Of a DNA stretch of 50,910 nt, positions 9,487 to 17,226 are shown in pieces. The number at the start of each line of letters is the position of its first letter. Positions within the stretch are counted from its first letter, which is position 1. This stretch comes from Calditrichota bacterium. GTDB lineage: Bacteria > Calditrichota > Calditrichia > Calditrichales > Calditrichaceae. The position numbers and the translations under genes are program-made. Where the stretch lies: the NCBI GenBank assembly GCA_003854985.1, contig RQOG01000149.1, forward strand, positions 1 to 50,910. Reading direction: 5' to 3'. The notes beneath the pieces are model-generated. The model was given only the letters and a program-made list of their open reading frames with translations. It had not been told where the DNA came from and ran no database searches.

Positions 9487-10530
9487 TTAACGAATTATAT
9501 TTTCAGCCGCCATAATTTCCGCATTAAGTATGGCCCCGCCGGCGGCTCCGCGCACCGTATTATGAGAAAGAACCAGAAATTTAAAATCAAGGATATTACA
9601 GGGGCGAACACGCCCGATACTGACCGCCATGCCGCCTTCCAGGTTTCTGAGTAACCGCGGCTGCGGCATATTGTTTTCATGGAAATAATGTATTGGCTTT
9701 TTCGGTGCGCTGGGCAGTTGAAGTTCCCCAAAGGCCGGTTTAAAAGCCTGCAAAACTCTTATTATATCTTCTGCCGAAGCCTTTTGTTTTAATTTCACGG
9801 ATACCGCTTCCAGATGCCCGTCTACCACGGGAACACGGTTACAGGAAGCGCTTATTTTAAACTCTGCGTTGATAAACTGTCCGTCAATAAATTTACCCAG
9901 AATTTTCAAAGGCTCCTTTTCCATTTTCTCTTCCTCGCCCCCGATATAGGGAATCACATTATCCATAATATCCAGAGAAGGAACACCCGGATAACCGGCG
10001 CCGGACAAAGCCTGCATGGTAACCACATGCACGGCATCCAGACCGAAAGCATCCTGCAGCGGTTTTAAAGCCATCACCTGACCGGTGGTTGAACAGTTCG
10101 GATTGGTAACAATCTTACCTTTTCCATACTGCTGCATAGCCAGCGCATCCAGATGACCGGGATTTATTTCCGGAACCAGCAGGGGCACATCTTTTTCGTA
10201 GCGGTGATTCCTGGCATTGGAAATCACAAAATAACCGGCCTGTGCAAATTTTTTTTCAATTTCTCCTGCAATCGAAGCGTCAAGCGCGGAAAAAGCAACC
10301 TGGCAGTCCAGCCCCGGTTCACATAATTGAACCTTCATTTTTTTCACCTTTTCGGGCATGGGAGTGGTCATAAACCAGTTGGCGGCTTCCTGATAAATTT
10401 TTCCCGCAGACCGCTCCGAAGCGCCGAGTGCCGTTATTTCAAAATAGGGATGATCATTCAGCAATTCGATAAATTTCTGTCCCACGCTTCCCGTGGCACC
10501 AAGGATACCCGCTTTTATTTTCTTTGACAT
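9487..10530 (-). CDS. asd: Aspartate-semialdehyde dehydrogenase
   Basis: Reduces aspartyl phosphate to aspartate semialdehyde with NADPH. The 347-residue protein starts with a Rossmann motif GATGSVGQ (11-18), has the catalytic Cys146 in NPNCSTTG and the substrate-binding His239 in VVDGHLEAV. The sequence and NPNCSTTG form fit the archaeal/fungal-type branch of Asd rather than the E. coli type. AAGGA lies nine bases before the ATG. The gene has its own promoter, SAM-I riboswitch and terminator, so it is repressed by SAM together with lysC. Another asd for lysine and cell wall may exist elsewhere; that is inference. Confidence 0.94.
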   Translation of the reverse strand: MSKKIKAGILGATGSVGQKFIELLNDHPYFEITALGASERSAGKIYQEAANWFMTTPMPEKVKKMKVQLCEPGLDCQVAFSALDASIAGEIEKKFAQAGYFVISNARNHRYEKDVPLLVPEINPGHLDALAMQQYGKGKIVTNPNCSTTGQVMALKPLQDAFGLDAVHVVTMQALSGAGYPGVPSLDIMDNVIPYIGGEEEKMEKEPLKILGKFIDGQFINAEFKISASCNRVPVVDGHLEAVSVKLKQKASAEDIIRVLQAFKPAFGELQLPSAPKKPIHYFHENNMPQPRLLRNLEGGMAVSIGRVRPCNILDFKFLVLSHNTVRGAAGGAILNAEIMAAENIIR

Positions 10531-10565
10531 CGATTTATTTCCTTTTCTAAATGCTTTTTATATAC

Positions 10566-10603
10566 AAAAAAACCTCTTCAGAGTTAAGAACCGAAGAGGT
10601 TTT
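10566..10603 (-). terminator. Riboswitch-controlled terminator ahead of asd
   Basis: The same 11-bp stem as copy 1 (10569-10579 with 10593-10603) followed by a T run on the minus strand, 36 bases before the asd ATG. In this copy the P1-adjacent sequence reads AAGAAG instead of AAGAGG, so the predicted antiterminator pairing is shorter. Confidence 0.88.
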
Positions 10604-10616
10604 ATAGTACCAGCTT

Positions 10617-10719
10617 CTTATCTTTCCCCTGGTTGGGGCAGGAATTAGCACCTTTTCTGTAGCTAAAGAATGGTTGCTAAGGCATCAATGGGCCTGTTCC
10701 CTCCGCCTTTCTGGATAAG
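10617..10719 (-). promoter_or_regulatory. SAM-I (S-box) riboswitch, copy 2
   Basis: Same core elements as copy 1: CTTATCC opening, GGCGGAGGGAACAGGCCC, the GCAACC/GGTGC P3 stem, AATTCCTGCC and the closing GATAAG. About seven of 103 bases differ, nearly all in the P3 loop, where the inner TTCT/AGAA pairing is kept. It controls asd. The near identity to copy 1 about 1.4 kb away points to recent duplication or gene conversion. Confidence 0.96.
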
Positions 10720-10765
10720 ATTATTTTTAAAATCTTACTGAGCTTCAACGCTCATTGCTAAGGCA

Positions 10766-10794
10766 AGTATAAATATACATTACTAAAAAATCAA
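10766..10794 (-). promoter_or_regulatory. Sigma70-type promoter of asd
   Basis: On the minus strand TTGATT (10789-10794) and TATACT (10766-10771) are separated by 17 bases. The predicted start near 10759 precedes a small hairpin (TGAGC/GCTCA) and then the SAM-I aptamer about 40 bases on. Confidence 0.65.
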
Positions 10795-10882
10795 TATGCG
10801 GCAAAAATAAATTTTATTGACTAAATACATTCCCTAAACTCGTCTGAATACATTTTATTGAACTGGATAAGAAAATTATATT

Positions 10883-10910
10883 TTGCCGATTAAAGGGAAT
10901 AGACTATATT
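10883..10910 (+). promoter_or_regulatory. Possible promoter of the MFS gene
   Basis: TTGCCG (10883-10888) and TATATT (10905-10910) are 16 bases apart, 57 bases before the ATG of the transporter gene. Divergent from the asd promoter. The -35 match is only fair. Confidence 0.4.
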
Positions 10911-10967
10911 CCCATTTCGATTTTTACGGTAAAAATACAGCAAATCACAGCCCCCGGAAAAGATGGC

Positions 10968-12119
10968 ATGGAAAGCGCTTCATATAAACTAAAACCAATG
11001 TACCGGTATCTGATGATGCTGACGATCGCGTCGGCAATCGGTAACCAGGGATGGCAGACTTTGTTTAACAATTTTGCCGTTGATGTGGGACATTTGAATG
11101 GCAACCAGATTGGAATCATACAGGGTGTGCGCGAGATACCCGGTTTACTGGCATTACTGGCCATTTTTCTAATCCGCTTTCTGCGGGAAGACCGTCTCTC
11201 CGCTTTGTCAATTCTTGTTCTCGGCGGCGGTTTGGCGGCCACAGGTTTTTTCCCCGGTTACTCTGGAATCTTAATTACCACCTTGCTGATGAGCACAGGA
11301 TTTCATTATTATGAAACAACAAATCAATCGCTGATGCTGCAATATTTTAATGCTCAGACAGCGCCAAAAGTCATCGGTAATTTTCGGGGGCTAGCCGCCG
11401 CTTCCAACATTTTTATCGGCCTGTTAATTTTAAGTTTATCCTATTTTTTTGCCTACAGAGAATTATATATAACCGTCGGAATCATAGTGACATTTTTTGC
11501 AGTCTGGGCTTTTTCGAAAGATCCGACGGAAAAACATCAGCAGGTTCAGACCAAAAAGTTGGTCATCAGGAAAAGATACTGGCTATACTATTTTTTAACC
11601 TTTATGTCCGGCGCCCGCAGACAAATTTTTACCGCATTCGCCGTTTTCCTGTTGGTTAAAAAATTTAAGTACGGCGTTGATGAAATCGCCATGCTTTTTG
11701 TTATAAACAATATCATCAACTACTTTTTAAGTCCGGCCATTGGCAGAGCCATTGCCTTTTTCGGGGAACGCCAGATACTGTCCATAGAATATAGCGCTGT
11801 ATTTTTTATATTTCTGGCCTATGCCTATGTGAGTACCAAATGGATGGCCGGCGTTTTATATATTCTGGATTATATATTTTTTAATTTTGCCATCGCCATC
11901 AACACCTATTTTCAAAAGATCGGCGATCCCAGGGAAATCGCATCGGGAATTGCCGTCGGCTTTTCCATTAATCATATTGCCGCGGTCGTAATTCCGGTTA
12001 TCGGCGGCGCATTATGGATGATCGACTATAAAATTCCTTTTTTCGCCGCTGCGGGTTTGAGCATTGTTTCCTTATTAGCGGTTCAGAAAATCCATTATGT
12101 TCTTCCGGTTAAAATTTAA
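10968..12119 (+). CDS. Major facilitator superfamily transporter
   Basis: A 383-residue inner-membrane protein with about 11-12 predicted hydrophobic helices in two halves split by a basic cytoplasmic loop near residues 180-205. The first loop carries a weak form of MFS motif A (around RFLREDRL, residues 64-71). The substrate cannot be read; no efflux or sugar signature stands out. It follows the methionine block but is divergent from it, so a link to methionine or SAM transport is only a thought. The chosen ATG at 10968 has GGAAAAGA about seven bases upstream. Confidence 0.7.
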   Translation: MESASYKLKPMYRYLMMLTIASAIGNQGWQTLFNNFAVDVGHLNGNQIGIIQGVREIPGLLALLAIFLIRFLREDRLSALSILVLGGGLAATGFFPGYSGILITTLLMSTGFHYYETTNQSLMLQYFNAQTAPKVIGNFRGLAAASNIFIGLLILSLSYFFAYRELYITVGIIVTFFAVWAFSKDPTEKHQQVQTKKLVIRKRYWLYYFLTFMSGARRQIFTAFAVFLLVKKFKYGVDEIAMLFVINNIINYFLSPAIGRAIAFFGERQILSIEYSAVFFIFLAYAYVSTKWMAGVLYILDYIFFNFAIAINTYFQKIGDPREIASGIAVGFSINHIAAVVIPVIGGALWMIDYKIPFFAAAGLSIVSLLAVQKIHYVLPVKI

Positions 12120-12140
12120 AAACAGAAGAAGGAATTTTTT

Positions 12141-12176
12141 TTGCATTTTTTTTGTAAATTAAAGATAATGATTATC
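12141..12176 (+). promoter_or_regulatory. Prc promoter with overlapping Fur-like palindrome
   Basis: TTGCAT (12141-12146) and GATAAT (12164-12169) are 17 bases apart. The -10 is part of the perfect 6-1-6 palindrome GATAATGATTATC (12164-12176), which equals the core of a Fur/PerR-family box, though the seventh outer pair is not conserved. A repressor here would block RNA polymerase. About 86 bases separate it from the prc ATG. Confidence 0.45.
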
Positions 12177-12261
12177 GTTTCGACAAATAATATTAGGCGA
12201 AGACGAAACTATTTTGCGTTTAAAAGGTAATTTAATTTCAGGTTAATAACAGGTATTCAAT

Positions 12262-14310
12262 ATGAAAAAAATATTATTACTGATATTTGCGGCGGCGGTT
12301 CTAATTTCTGTTTACCCGGTGCCGGGCGGCGATAAGAATGAAGCTGAACAGCTTGCTTATAAAATACAGCAGGCCGAACCCCAGCATGGCCGGGTTTCCC
12401 AGATTGTCATGAAGATTCTCAGCAACAGCCATTATCAGAAAAAGCCGATTGACGATTCTTTATCCGCACAAATGTTCGAAGAATATCTCAGTACTCTGGA
12501 TTACAACCGGATTTATTTTCTGCTTTCCGATATAAAAGAATTTGAACAATATAAATATCAACTGGATGATTATTTGAAAGCCGGAAATGCTTCGCCTGCT
12601 TTTGATATATTTAACCGGTTTCAGACCCGCTTTGCAGAACGTCAGGAATTTATTTTTTCACTGTTACAAAAAGAATTTGACTATAGTATTGATGAATACT
12701 ACCAGCCTGATCGCAGTGAGGCTGAATGGGTAGAAACCGGAATTCAGCAGGACAGTATCTGGAGAAAGATGATAAAAAATGAAGCCTTAAAATTACACCT
12801 GGCCGGAAAGGACTGGGACGGTATCGCAGAAACCCTTGAAAAAAGGTACAAAAACCTGGAAAGAAACATTAAACAAACGGAAAACGAAGATGTTTTTCAA
12901 TGGTATATGAACGCTTTCGCCGTATCATTCGATCCGCATACCAACTATATGTCGCCTAAAATCAGCGATGATTTTAAAATAAAAATGAGTTTATCTCTCG
13001 AAGGTATCGGCGCTTCTTTAAGAACCGAGAATGAATATACAAAAGTGGTCGAAATCGTTCCCGGCGGTCCTGCCGATAAAAGCGGGCTGCTTCATGCCAA
13101 CGATCTGATCACCGCTGTTGCCCAAGGCGAGGAAGGCGAACTGGTGGATGTAATTGGCTGGCGGATTGATGATGTGGTTCAGATCATTCGCGGACCGAAA
13201 GATACAAAAGTTCGTTTGCAAATTATTAAAGCAGACGCCGCCCTGGATGCGCCTCAGGAAATCATCACCATTGTCCGGGATAAAGTTAAACTGGAAGATC
13301 GGGCGGCCAAAAGTGATACACTGGAACTGCAACATCGTGGGAAATCTTATAAATTAGGAATTATAGAAATACCCACCTTTTATTTTGATTATGAGGCAAT
13401 GCGCAAAGGCGATCCCGATTATAAAAGCACTACCCGCGATGTGGAACGACTTTTAAGAGAACTGCAATCCGCAGGCGTCGACGGTATTGTGATTGATCTG
13501 CGTAATAACAGCGGAGGATTTTTAAATGAAGCGATCGAACTAACCGGGTTGTTTATTAAATCCGGGCCGGTTGTTCAGGTGCGCGCCGCCAACGGACAGG
13601 TAAAAATTGAAAGCGATTACAGCGGTAATGTGGTTTACGACGGACCCATGGCGGTTTTAATGAACCGTTTCAGCGCTTCGGCATCCGAAATTTTTGCCGC
13701 CGCCATCCAGGATTACGGCCGGGGAATCATTCTCGGCAGCCAAAGCTTCGGCAAAGGCACGGTTCAGAATATTATAGAACTCGACCGGTTTTTCCCGAAC
13801 AAAGGGGCTGATAATCAGAAATACGGCCAGATAAAAATGACCATAGCTAAATTTTACAGGGTGAACGGAGGCAGCACCCAGCATCTCGGCGTAACGCCGG
13901 ATATCAGCTTCCCTTCCCAATATGAATTGATGGATATTGGCGAAAATGCCGAGCCTAATGCCCTTAAATGGGATGAAATTAATGCGGCTCAGTATATGCC
14001 GGTGAATCCCGAACTGAAACAATATATTCCCCGGCTTAAGAAACTGCATCTGTCCAGGATCAAAGACGATTTTGAATTTCAATATATCATGGAAGATATC
14101 GAAGAATTCAAACAACAGAAAGAAATAAAAATGGTTTCTTTGGAAGAAAATAAGAGACGACTGGAAAGGGAAAAAGCCGAAGAGCGGAAGAAAAACCGGA
14201 AAGAACAACGCGATAAAGACGAAGCCGAAAATGGAAAAAAAGAAGCCGATGCTCTGATTCTGGAAAGCGGGCGTATTCTGCTGGATATGAAATTAATAGC
14301 TATGGGTTAG
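12262..14310 (+). CDS. prc: Tail-specific (C-terminal processing) protease
   Basis: Periplasmic S41 protease that cleaves substrates near their C-termini. The 682-residue protein has a signal peptide (1-22), the N-terminal Prc helical domain (about 40-225), a PDZ domain (about 240-325), the S41 catalytic core with Ser473 (in SASASE) and Lys498 (in SFGKGTVQ), 25 residues apart as in E. coli Prc, and a charged C-terminal DUF3340-type region rich in Glu/Lys/Arg (640-665). Length fits the Prc subfamily (about 680), not the shorter CtpA type. It stands alone between an MFS gene and ogt, with a promoter overlapped by a Fur-like palindrome. Confidence 0.93.
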   Translation: MKKILLLIFAAAVLISVYPVPGGDKNEAEQLAYKIQQAEPQHGRVSQIVMKILSNSHYQKKPIDDSLSAQMFEEYLSTLDYNRIYFLLSDIKEFEQYKYQLDDYLKAGNASPAFDIFNRFQTRFAERQEFIFSLLQKEFDYSIDEYYQPDRSEAEWVETGIQQDSIWRKMIKNEALKLHLAGKDWDGIAETLEKRYKNLERNIKQTENEDVFQWYMNAFAVSFDPHTNYMSPKISDDFKIKMSLSLEGIGASLRTENEYTKVVEIVPGGPADKSGLLHANDLITAVAQGEEGELVDVIGWRIDDVVQIIRGPKDTKVRLQIIKADAALDAPQEIITIVRDKVKLEDRAAKSDTLELQHRGKSYKLGIIEIPTFYFDYEAMRKGDPDYKSTTRDVERLLRELQSAGVDGIVIDLRNNSGGFLNEAIELTGLFIKSGPVVQVRAANGQVKIESDYSGNVVYDGPMAVLMNRFSASASEIFAAAIQDYGRGIILGSQSFGKGTVQNIIELDRFFPNKGADNQKYGQIKMTIAKFYRVNGGSTQHLGVTPDISFPSQYELMDIGENAEPNALKWDEINAAQYMPVNPELKQYIPRLKKLHLSRIKDDFEFQYIMEDIEEFKQQKEIKMVSLEENKRRLEREKAEERKKNRKEQRDKDEAENGKKEADALILESGRILLDMKLIAMG

Positions 14311-14323
14311 ATTATAACCGGCA

Positions 14324-14797
14324 TTAAACCAATAATGCGCCCTCATGCCGGAGCAGCCATTCTTTACGCCACAACCCTCCGGCATAACCCGTTAAATGAT
14401 TATCCGATCCGATAATCCGGTGGCAGGGAATAATGATGGCAATCGGATTTTTGCGGTTTGCCCCTCCCACTGCGCGCACGGCTTTCAGATCACCGGTTCT
14501 TTCGGCAATTTCCTTATAGGTGGATGTTTTTCCATAAGGAACCTGCGTTAATGCCTGCCAGACTTTTTTTTGAAAGTCCGTACCCTCCGGTTTAAGCGGA
14601 AGTTCGAATACTTTCCGCTGTTTCCTGAAATATTCATCCAACTGCCGGATAACTTTCTCAATGATTTTATTTTCCTTTTCCTGTGGGCGCTTGACATCAT
14701 TTTCGAAAAACCGGAGTGAAAATAAATTATAATCATCCGCGGATATTTCTATAACGCCGATGGGCGAATCATAGAAAGAATTTATAAATTCCTGCAT
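14324..14797 (-). CDS. ogt: Methylated-DNA-protein cysteine methyltransferase
   Basis: Repairs O6-methylguanine by accepting the methyl group on its own cysteine, a suicide reaction. The 157-residue protein carries the PCHRI signature with acceptor Cys125, the preceding GGANRKNP helix (111-118) and a recognition helix near 88-105 (GKTSTYKEIA). It is the single-domain Ogt/AGT form without the AraC-type regulatory part of Ada. Convergent with prc across 13 bases. The upstream gap is shared with the divergent lipoprotein gene at 15016. Confidence 0.93.
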   Translation of the reverse strand: MQEFINSFYDSPIGVIEISADDYNLFSLRFFENDVKRPQEKENKIIEKVIRQLDEYFRKQRKVFELPLKPEGTDFQKKVWQALTQVPYGKTSTYKEIAERTGDLKAVRAVGGANRKNPIAIIIPCHRIIGSDNHLTGYAGGLWRKEWLLRHEGALLV

Positions 14798-14916
14798 AAA
14801 TAAAGTCTCCGGTTAAACTTCAGCATTCATATTTACTTAATTTGATTTAATAACACAATAATAAAAATCTTTATTTCAATAAATAACAGATTGTTAATAG
14901 GTCTGGCAGGTTTATC

Positions 14917-14945
14917 TTGATTTTATAAAAAAGATCATCTATATT
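14917..14945 (+). promoter_or_regulatory. Sigma70-type promoter of the lipoprotein gene
   Basis: TTGATT (14917-14922) and TATATT (14940-14945) with a 17-base spacer, 70 bases before the ATG at 15016. A second TTGACA further downstream has no matching -10. Confidence 0.6.
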
Positions 14946-15015
14946 TTGTACGTTATTTTGCATTGACACTCAAGTTTAATAAACGAATCCAAAACATTAT
15001 CCAACGGAGAAAATT

Positions 15016-17058
15016 ATGGGCAATTTAAAAACGATTATCTCAGGCGTTGTGTTAGTATTTTTGTTCTTCTTCGGGTGCAGCGATGACAAATCCACCAACT
15101 CTGGCACGGCTGATTTTGACCTTTCCGGATACTGGTCGGCAACCGAAGTCGAGACCGATAATTGCAGCGGTGAAATAGAAACAACAACAAGCTATAACAT
15201 TTATTCAATCCAACAATCAGGGAGTAATTTAACGGTTTCCATTGAAGGAGAAAGCGGTTCATGGACCGGAAAAATAACCGGAAATACGGCATCCTGGAAT
15301 GTCACTATGCCTGCCGATAACGGTTCAACCGCCATTAATTTTTCCGGTACAATAACCGACGGCGGCAAAAAAATGACCGGAAGCGCAAACTGGGTTTATA
15401 CCAGAACGGGCAGCAGCTTCTCATGTAACGGCACAACAGAAATCGAAGCGATTAAAATAGATTCCGCCGAAGTTAATATTGCCGGCGGCTGGGAAGGTTC
15501 CTGGAGCGCTGCTGGCGGCGATCCCAATGGTAATTTTACCGCGGAGATCACACAAAACGAGTCGAAATTATCAGGCACCATTTCCATACCGGGCGTTATG
15601 TATAATGCCCCGTTAAACGGATTCGTATCCGGAGAGTCTTTCGCCTTCGGGGATATCGATGGGGAAATAAGATTCACCGGGTCTCTTGGAACCAGCCCGG
15701 ATCAGGCATCCGGAACATTCTATTATTCAGCATATAATATTAATGGTAATTGGAACGCAACCAGAACGTCCATGCCTAACACCAAATTTGTCTCTATCGT
15801 TGATTCATTCGCCATATCCTTGGATTATATCAATGACATCGCCTTTGGGGAAAGCAAGCTTTTTATAGGCAGCGGTAATATGATTGACGTTTACAATACT
15901 TCCGGGACGTTCCTGCAATCGTTTCCAACAGCCGGAGACAATACATCGGGAATAACCTATTCAGACGGCGAATTATTATGCGCGGACGGCGGCTGGGGCT
16001 TAAATAAAATTATGAGAATGGACCCGGCAGGAAAGTCCCTAATAAACTCCCCCCGAAACGATTATAGTATCTCAGGCATTCATTTTGACGGCGCCTATTT
16101 ATGGTGCCTTATCGATACTTATGAAAATGATTATATATACAAAATTGATCAAAATGGATCAGTTTTAGATTCTATTGCTTGTACAGGAGAAGACTTTGGC
16201 GGCCTGACCGGAAACGACTCTTATCTCTGGTATTCAACCTTTAAAGTAACAGGCTACTTTCCTGAATATAAAATTTATCAGATCGATTTTTCGGGTGCGG
16301 TTATGGATTCAATTACTCTGGATGCTTATATGACACCGGATTTGGTTCATGACGGCGTTAACCTGTGGTATTGGAATTACAGTACCGGATTCCTGTATAA
16401 AGTAACCAATCAGGGCACTAAATTAGATTCTATCGCTCTGGAATATAATATCGACGATATTGCCTTTGACGGAACTGATTTTCTGGTATTAGGCAACATC
16501 AACGATTCGGAAACGAATATTTATAAAGTATCAACAAACGGTGAGAATATCTCGACAATCAACACATCACTGGAATGGCCTTCCGCATTAACCGCGAGCC
16601 CGGATTACATATGGATTGTGGAATTTAACAAAGAGACCATATACCGCATACCCGCCAGCGGGGATTATTTCTTTCCTATGCCTGAGGGTGATTATGACTT
16701 TGATTATTTAACCTTTGACGGCGTAATTTTCTGGGCGTCTTCTTATGAAAACATATTCAGTTTTAATCAAAATGGCGGAATTATAAATATTTTTGACGAC
16801 TATGATTTTTTCAACTGCGGCGGCATTGCCTTTGACGGCGCAAATATATGGTTTGCAAATAATTATGAATCCATGAATCTGGTTAAAATAGGGCCGGATG
16901 GTTCTATTATAGAAAAGTATATTGCTGATTCTGATATGCCCACGCTGGGCGGTTTATGCTTCGACGGCGAATATTTCTGGATGGCAGGCTCGAGAGATTA
17001 CGAAAATTTTTATATGTACAAATTAGACTTGATCGATATGGCTATCGCGAAAAACTAA
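15016..17058 (+). CDS. Lipoprotein with beta-barrel-like and propeller domains
   Basis: A 680-residue lipoprotein: signal peptide with lipid-attachment Cys21 (FFFGC), then a flexible Ser/Asn linker. Two similar beta-rich domains follow (about 35-145 and 155-245), each opening with a GxW motif and running through I-x-Q-x-x-x-x-L-x-G-type strands, as in small ligand-binding barrels. Residues 255-675 are repeated blades of about 45-60 residues with motifs such as IAFDG, LWYWN and IYKI, a beta-propeller. No catalytic residues are visible; binding or adhesion at the outer membrane is likely. CGGAG lies eight bases before the ATG. It has its own promoter and a strong terminator, so it is monocistronic. 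Confidence 0.7.
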   Translation: MGNLKTIISGVVLVFLFFFGCSDDKSTNSGTADFDLSGYWSATEVETDNCSGEIETTTSYNIYSIQQSGSNLTVSIEGESGSWTGKITGNTASWNVTMPADNGSTAINFSGTITDGGKKMTGSANWVYTRTGSSFSCNGTTEIEAIKIDSAEVNIAGGWEGSWSAAGGDPNGNFTAEITQNESKLSGTISIPGVMYNAPLNGFVSGESFAFGDIDGEIRFTGSLGTSPDQASGTFYYSAYNINGNWNATRTSMPNTKFVSIVDSFAISLDYINDIAFGESKLFIGSGNMIDVYNTSGTFLQSFPTAGDNTSGITYSDGELLCADGGWGLNKIMRMDPAGKSLINSPRNDYSISGIHFDGAYLWCLIDTYENDYIYKIDQNGSVLDSIACTGEDFGGLTGNDSYLWYSTFKVTGYFPEYKIYQIDFSGAVMDSITLDAYMTPDLVHDGVNLWYWNYSTGFLYKVTNQGTKLDSIALEYNIDDIAFDGTDFLVLGNINDSETNIYKVSTNGENISTINTSLEWPSALTASPDYIWIVEFNKETIYRIPASGDYFFPMPEGDYDFDYLTFDGVIFWASSYENIFSFNQNGGIINIFDDYDFFNCGGIAFDGANIWFANNYESMNLVKIGPDGSIIEKYIADSDMPTLGGLCFDGEYFWMAGSRDYENFYMYKLDLIDMAIAKN

Positions 17059-17072
17059 TATTTCTGATTATA

Positions 17073-17110
17073 CCGGCTCTTTACGATACCGTTAAAGAGC
17101 CGGATTTTTT
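17073..17110 (+). terminator. Rho-independent terminator of the lipoprotein gene
   Basis: An 11-bp perfect stem (17073-17083 with 17093-17103) followed by a T run, 15 bases after the stop codon. Very strong. Confidence 0.95.
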
Positions 17111-17152
17111 GTTCTAAAAATATATTGCTTCCGTAAAAATTTTCGATCATAG

Positions 17153-17201
17153 AAAAAAAGACGGCAAAGCGCGCTGTATCATCAACAGCTTCTTTACCGC
17201 C
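17153..17201 (-). terminator. Rho-independent terminator of the subtilase gene
   Basis: On the minus strand a ten-pair stem with two G-U pairs (17192-17201 with 17160-17169) plus an inner GCTGT/ACAGC stem is followed by seven T residues. It faces the convergent terminator at 17073-17110. Confidence 0.9.
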
Positions 17202-17226
17202 TTTATCATTATAGATTACTCAAAGC

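Noticed and set aside
10741..10771. An 11-base match (TTGCTAAGGCA) to the aptamer core just upstream of riboswitch copy 2, suggesting a third riboswitch
   Set aside because: None of the other S-box elements surround it; it overlaps the promoter -10 and a small hairpin, so chance or a short duplication is enough.
13657..14208. A minus-strand frame of 183 codons within prc
   Set aside because: It is the shadow of the well-supported protease; the Phe-rich translation reflects the antisense of Lys/Glu codons.
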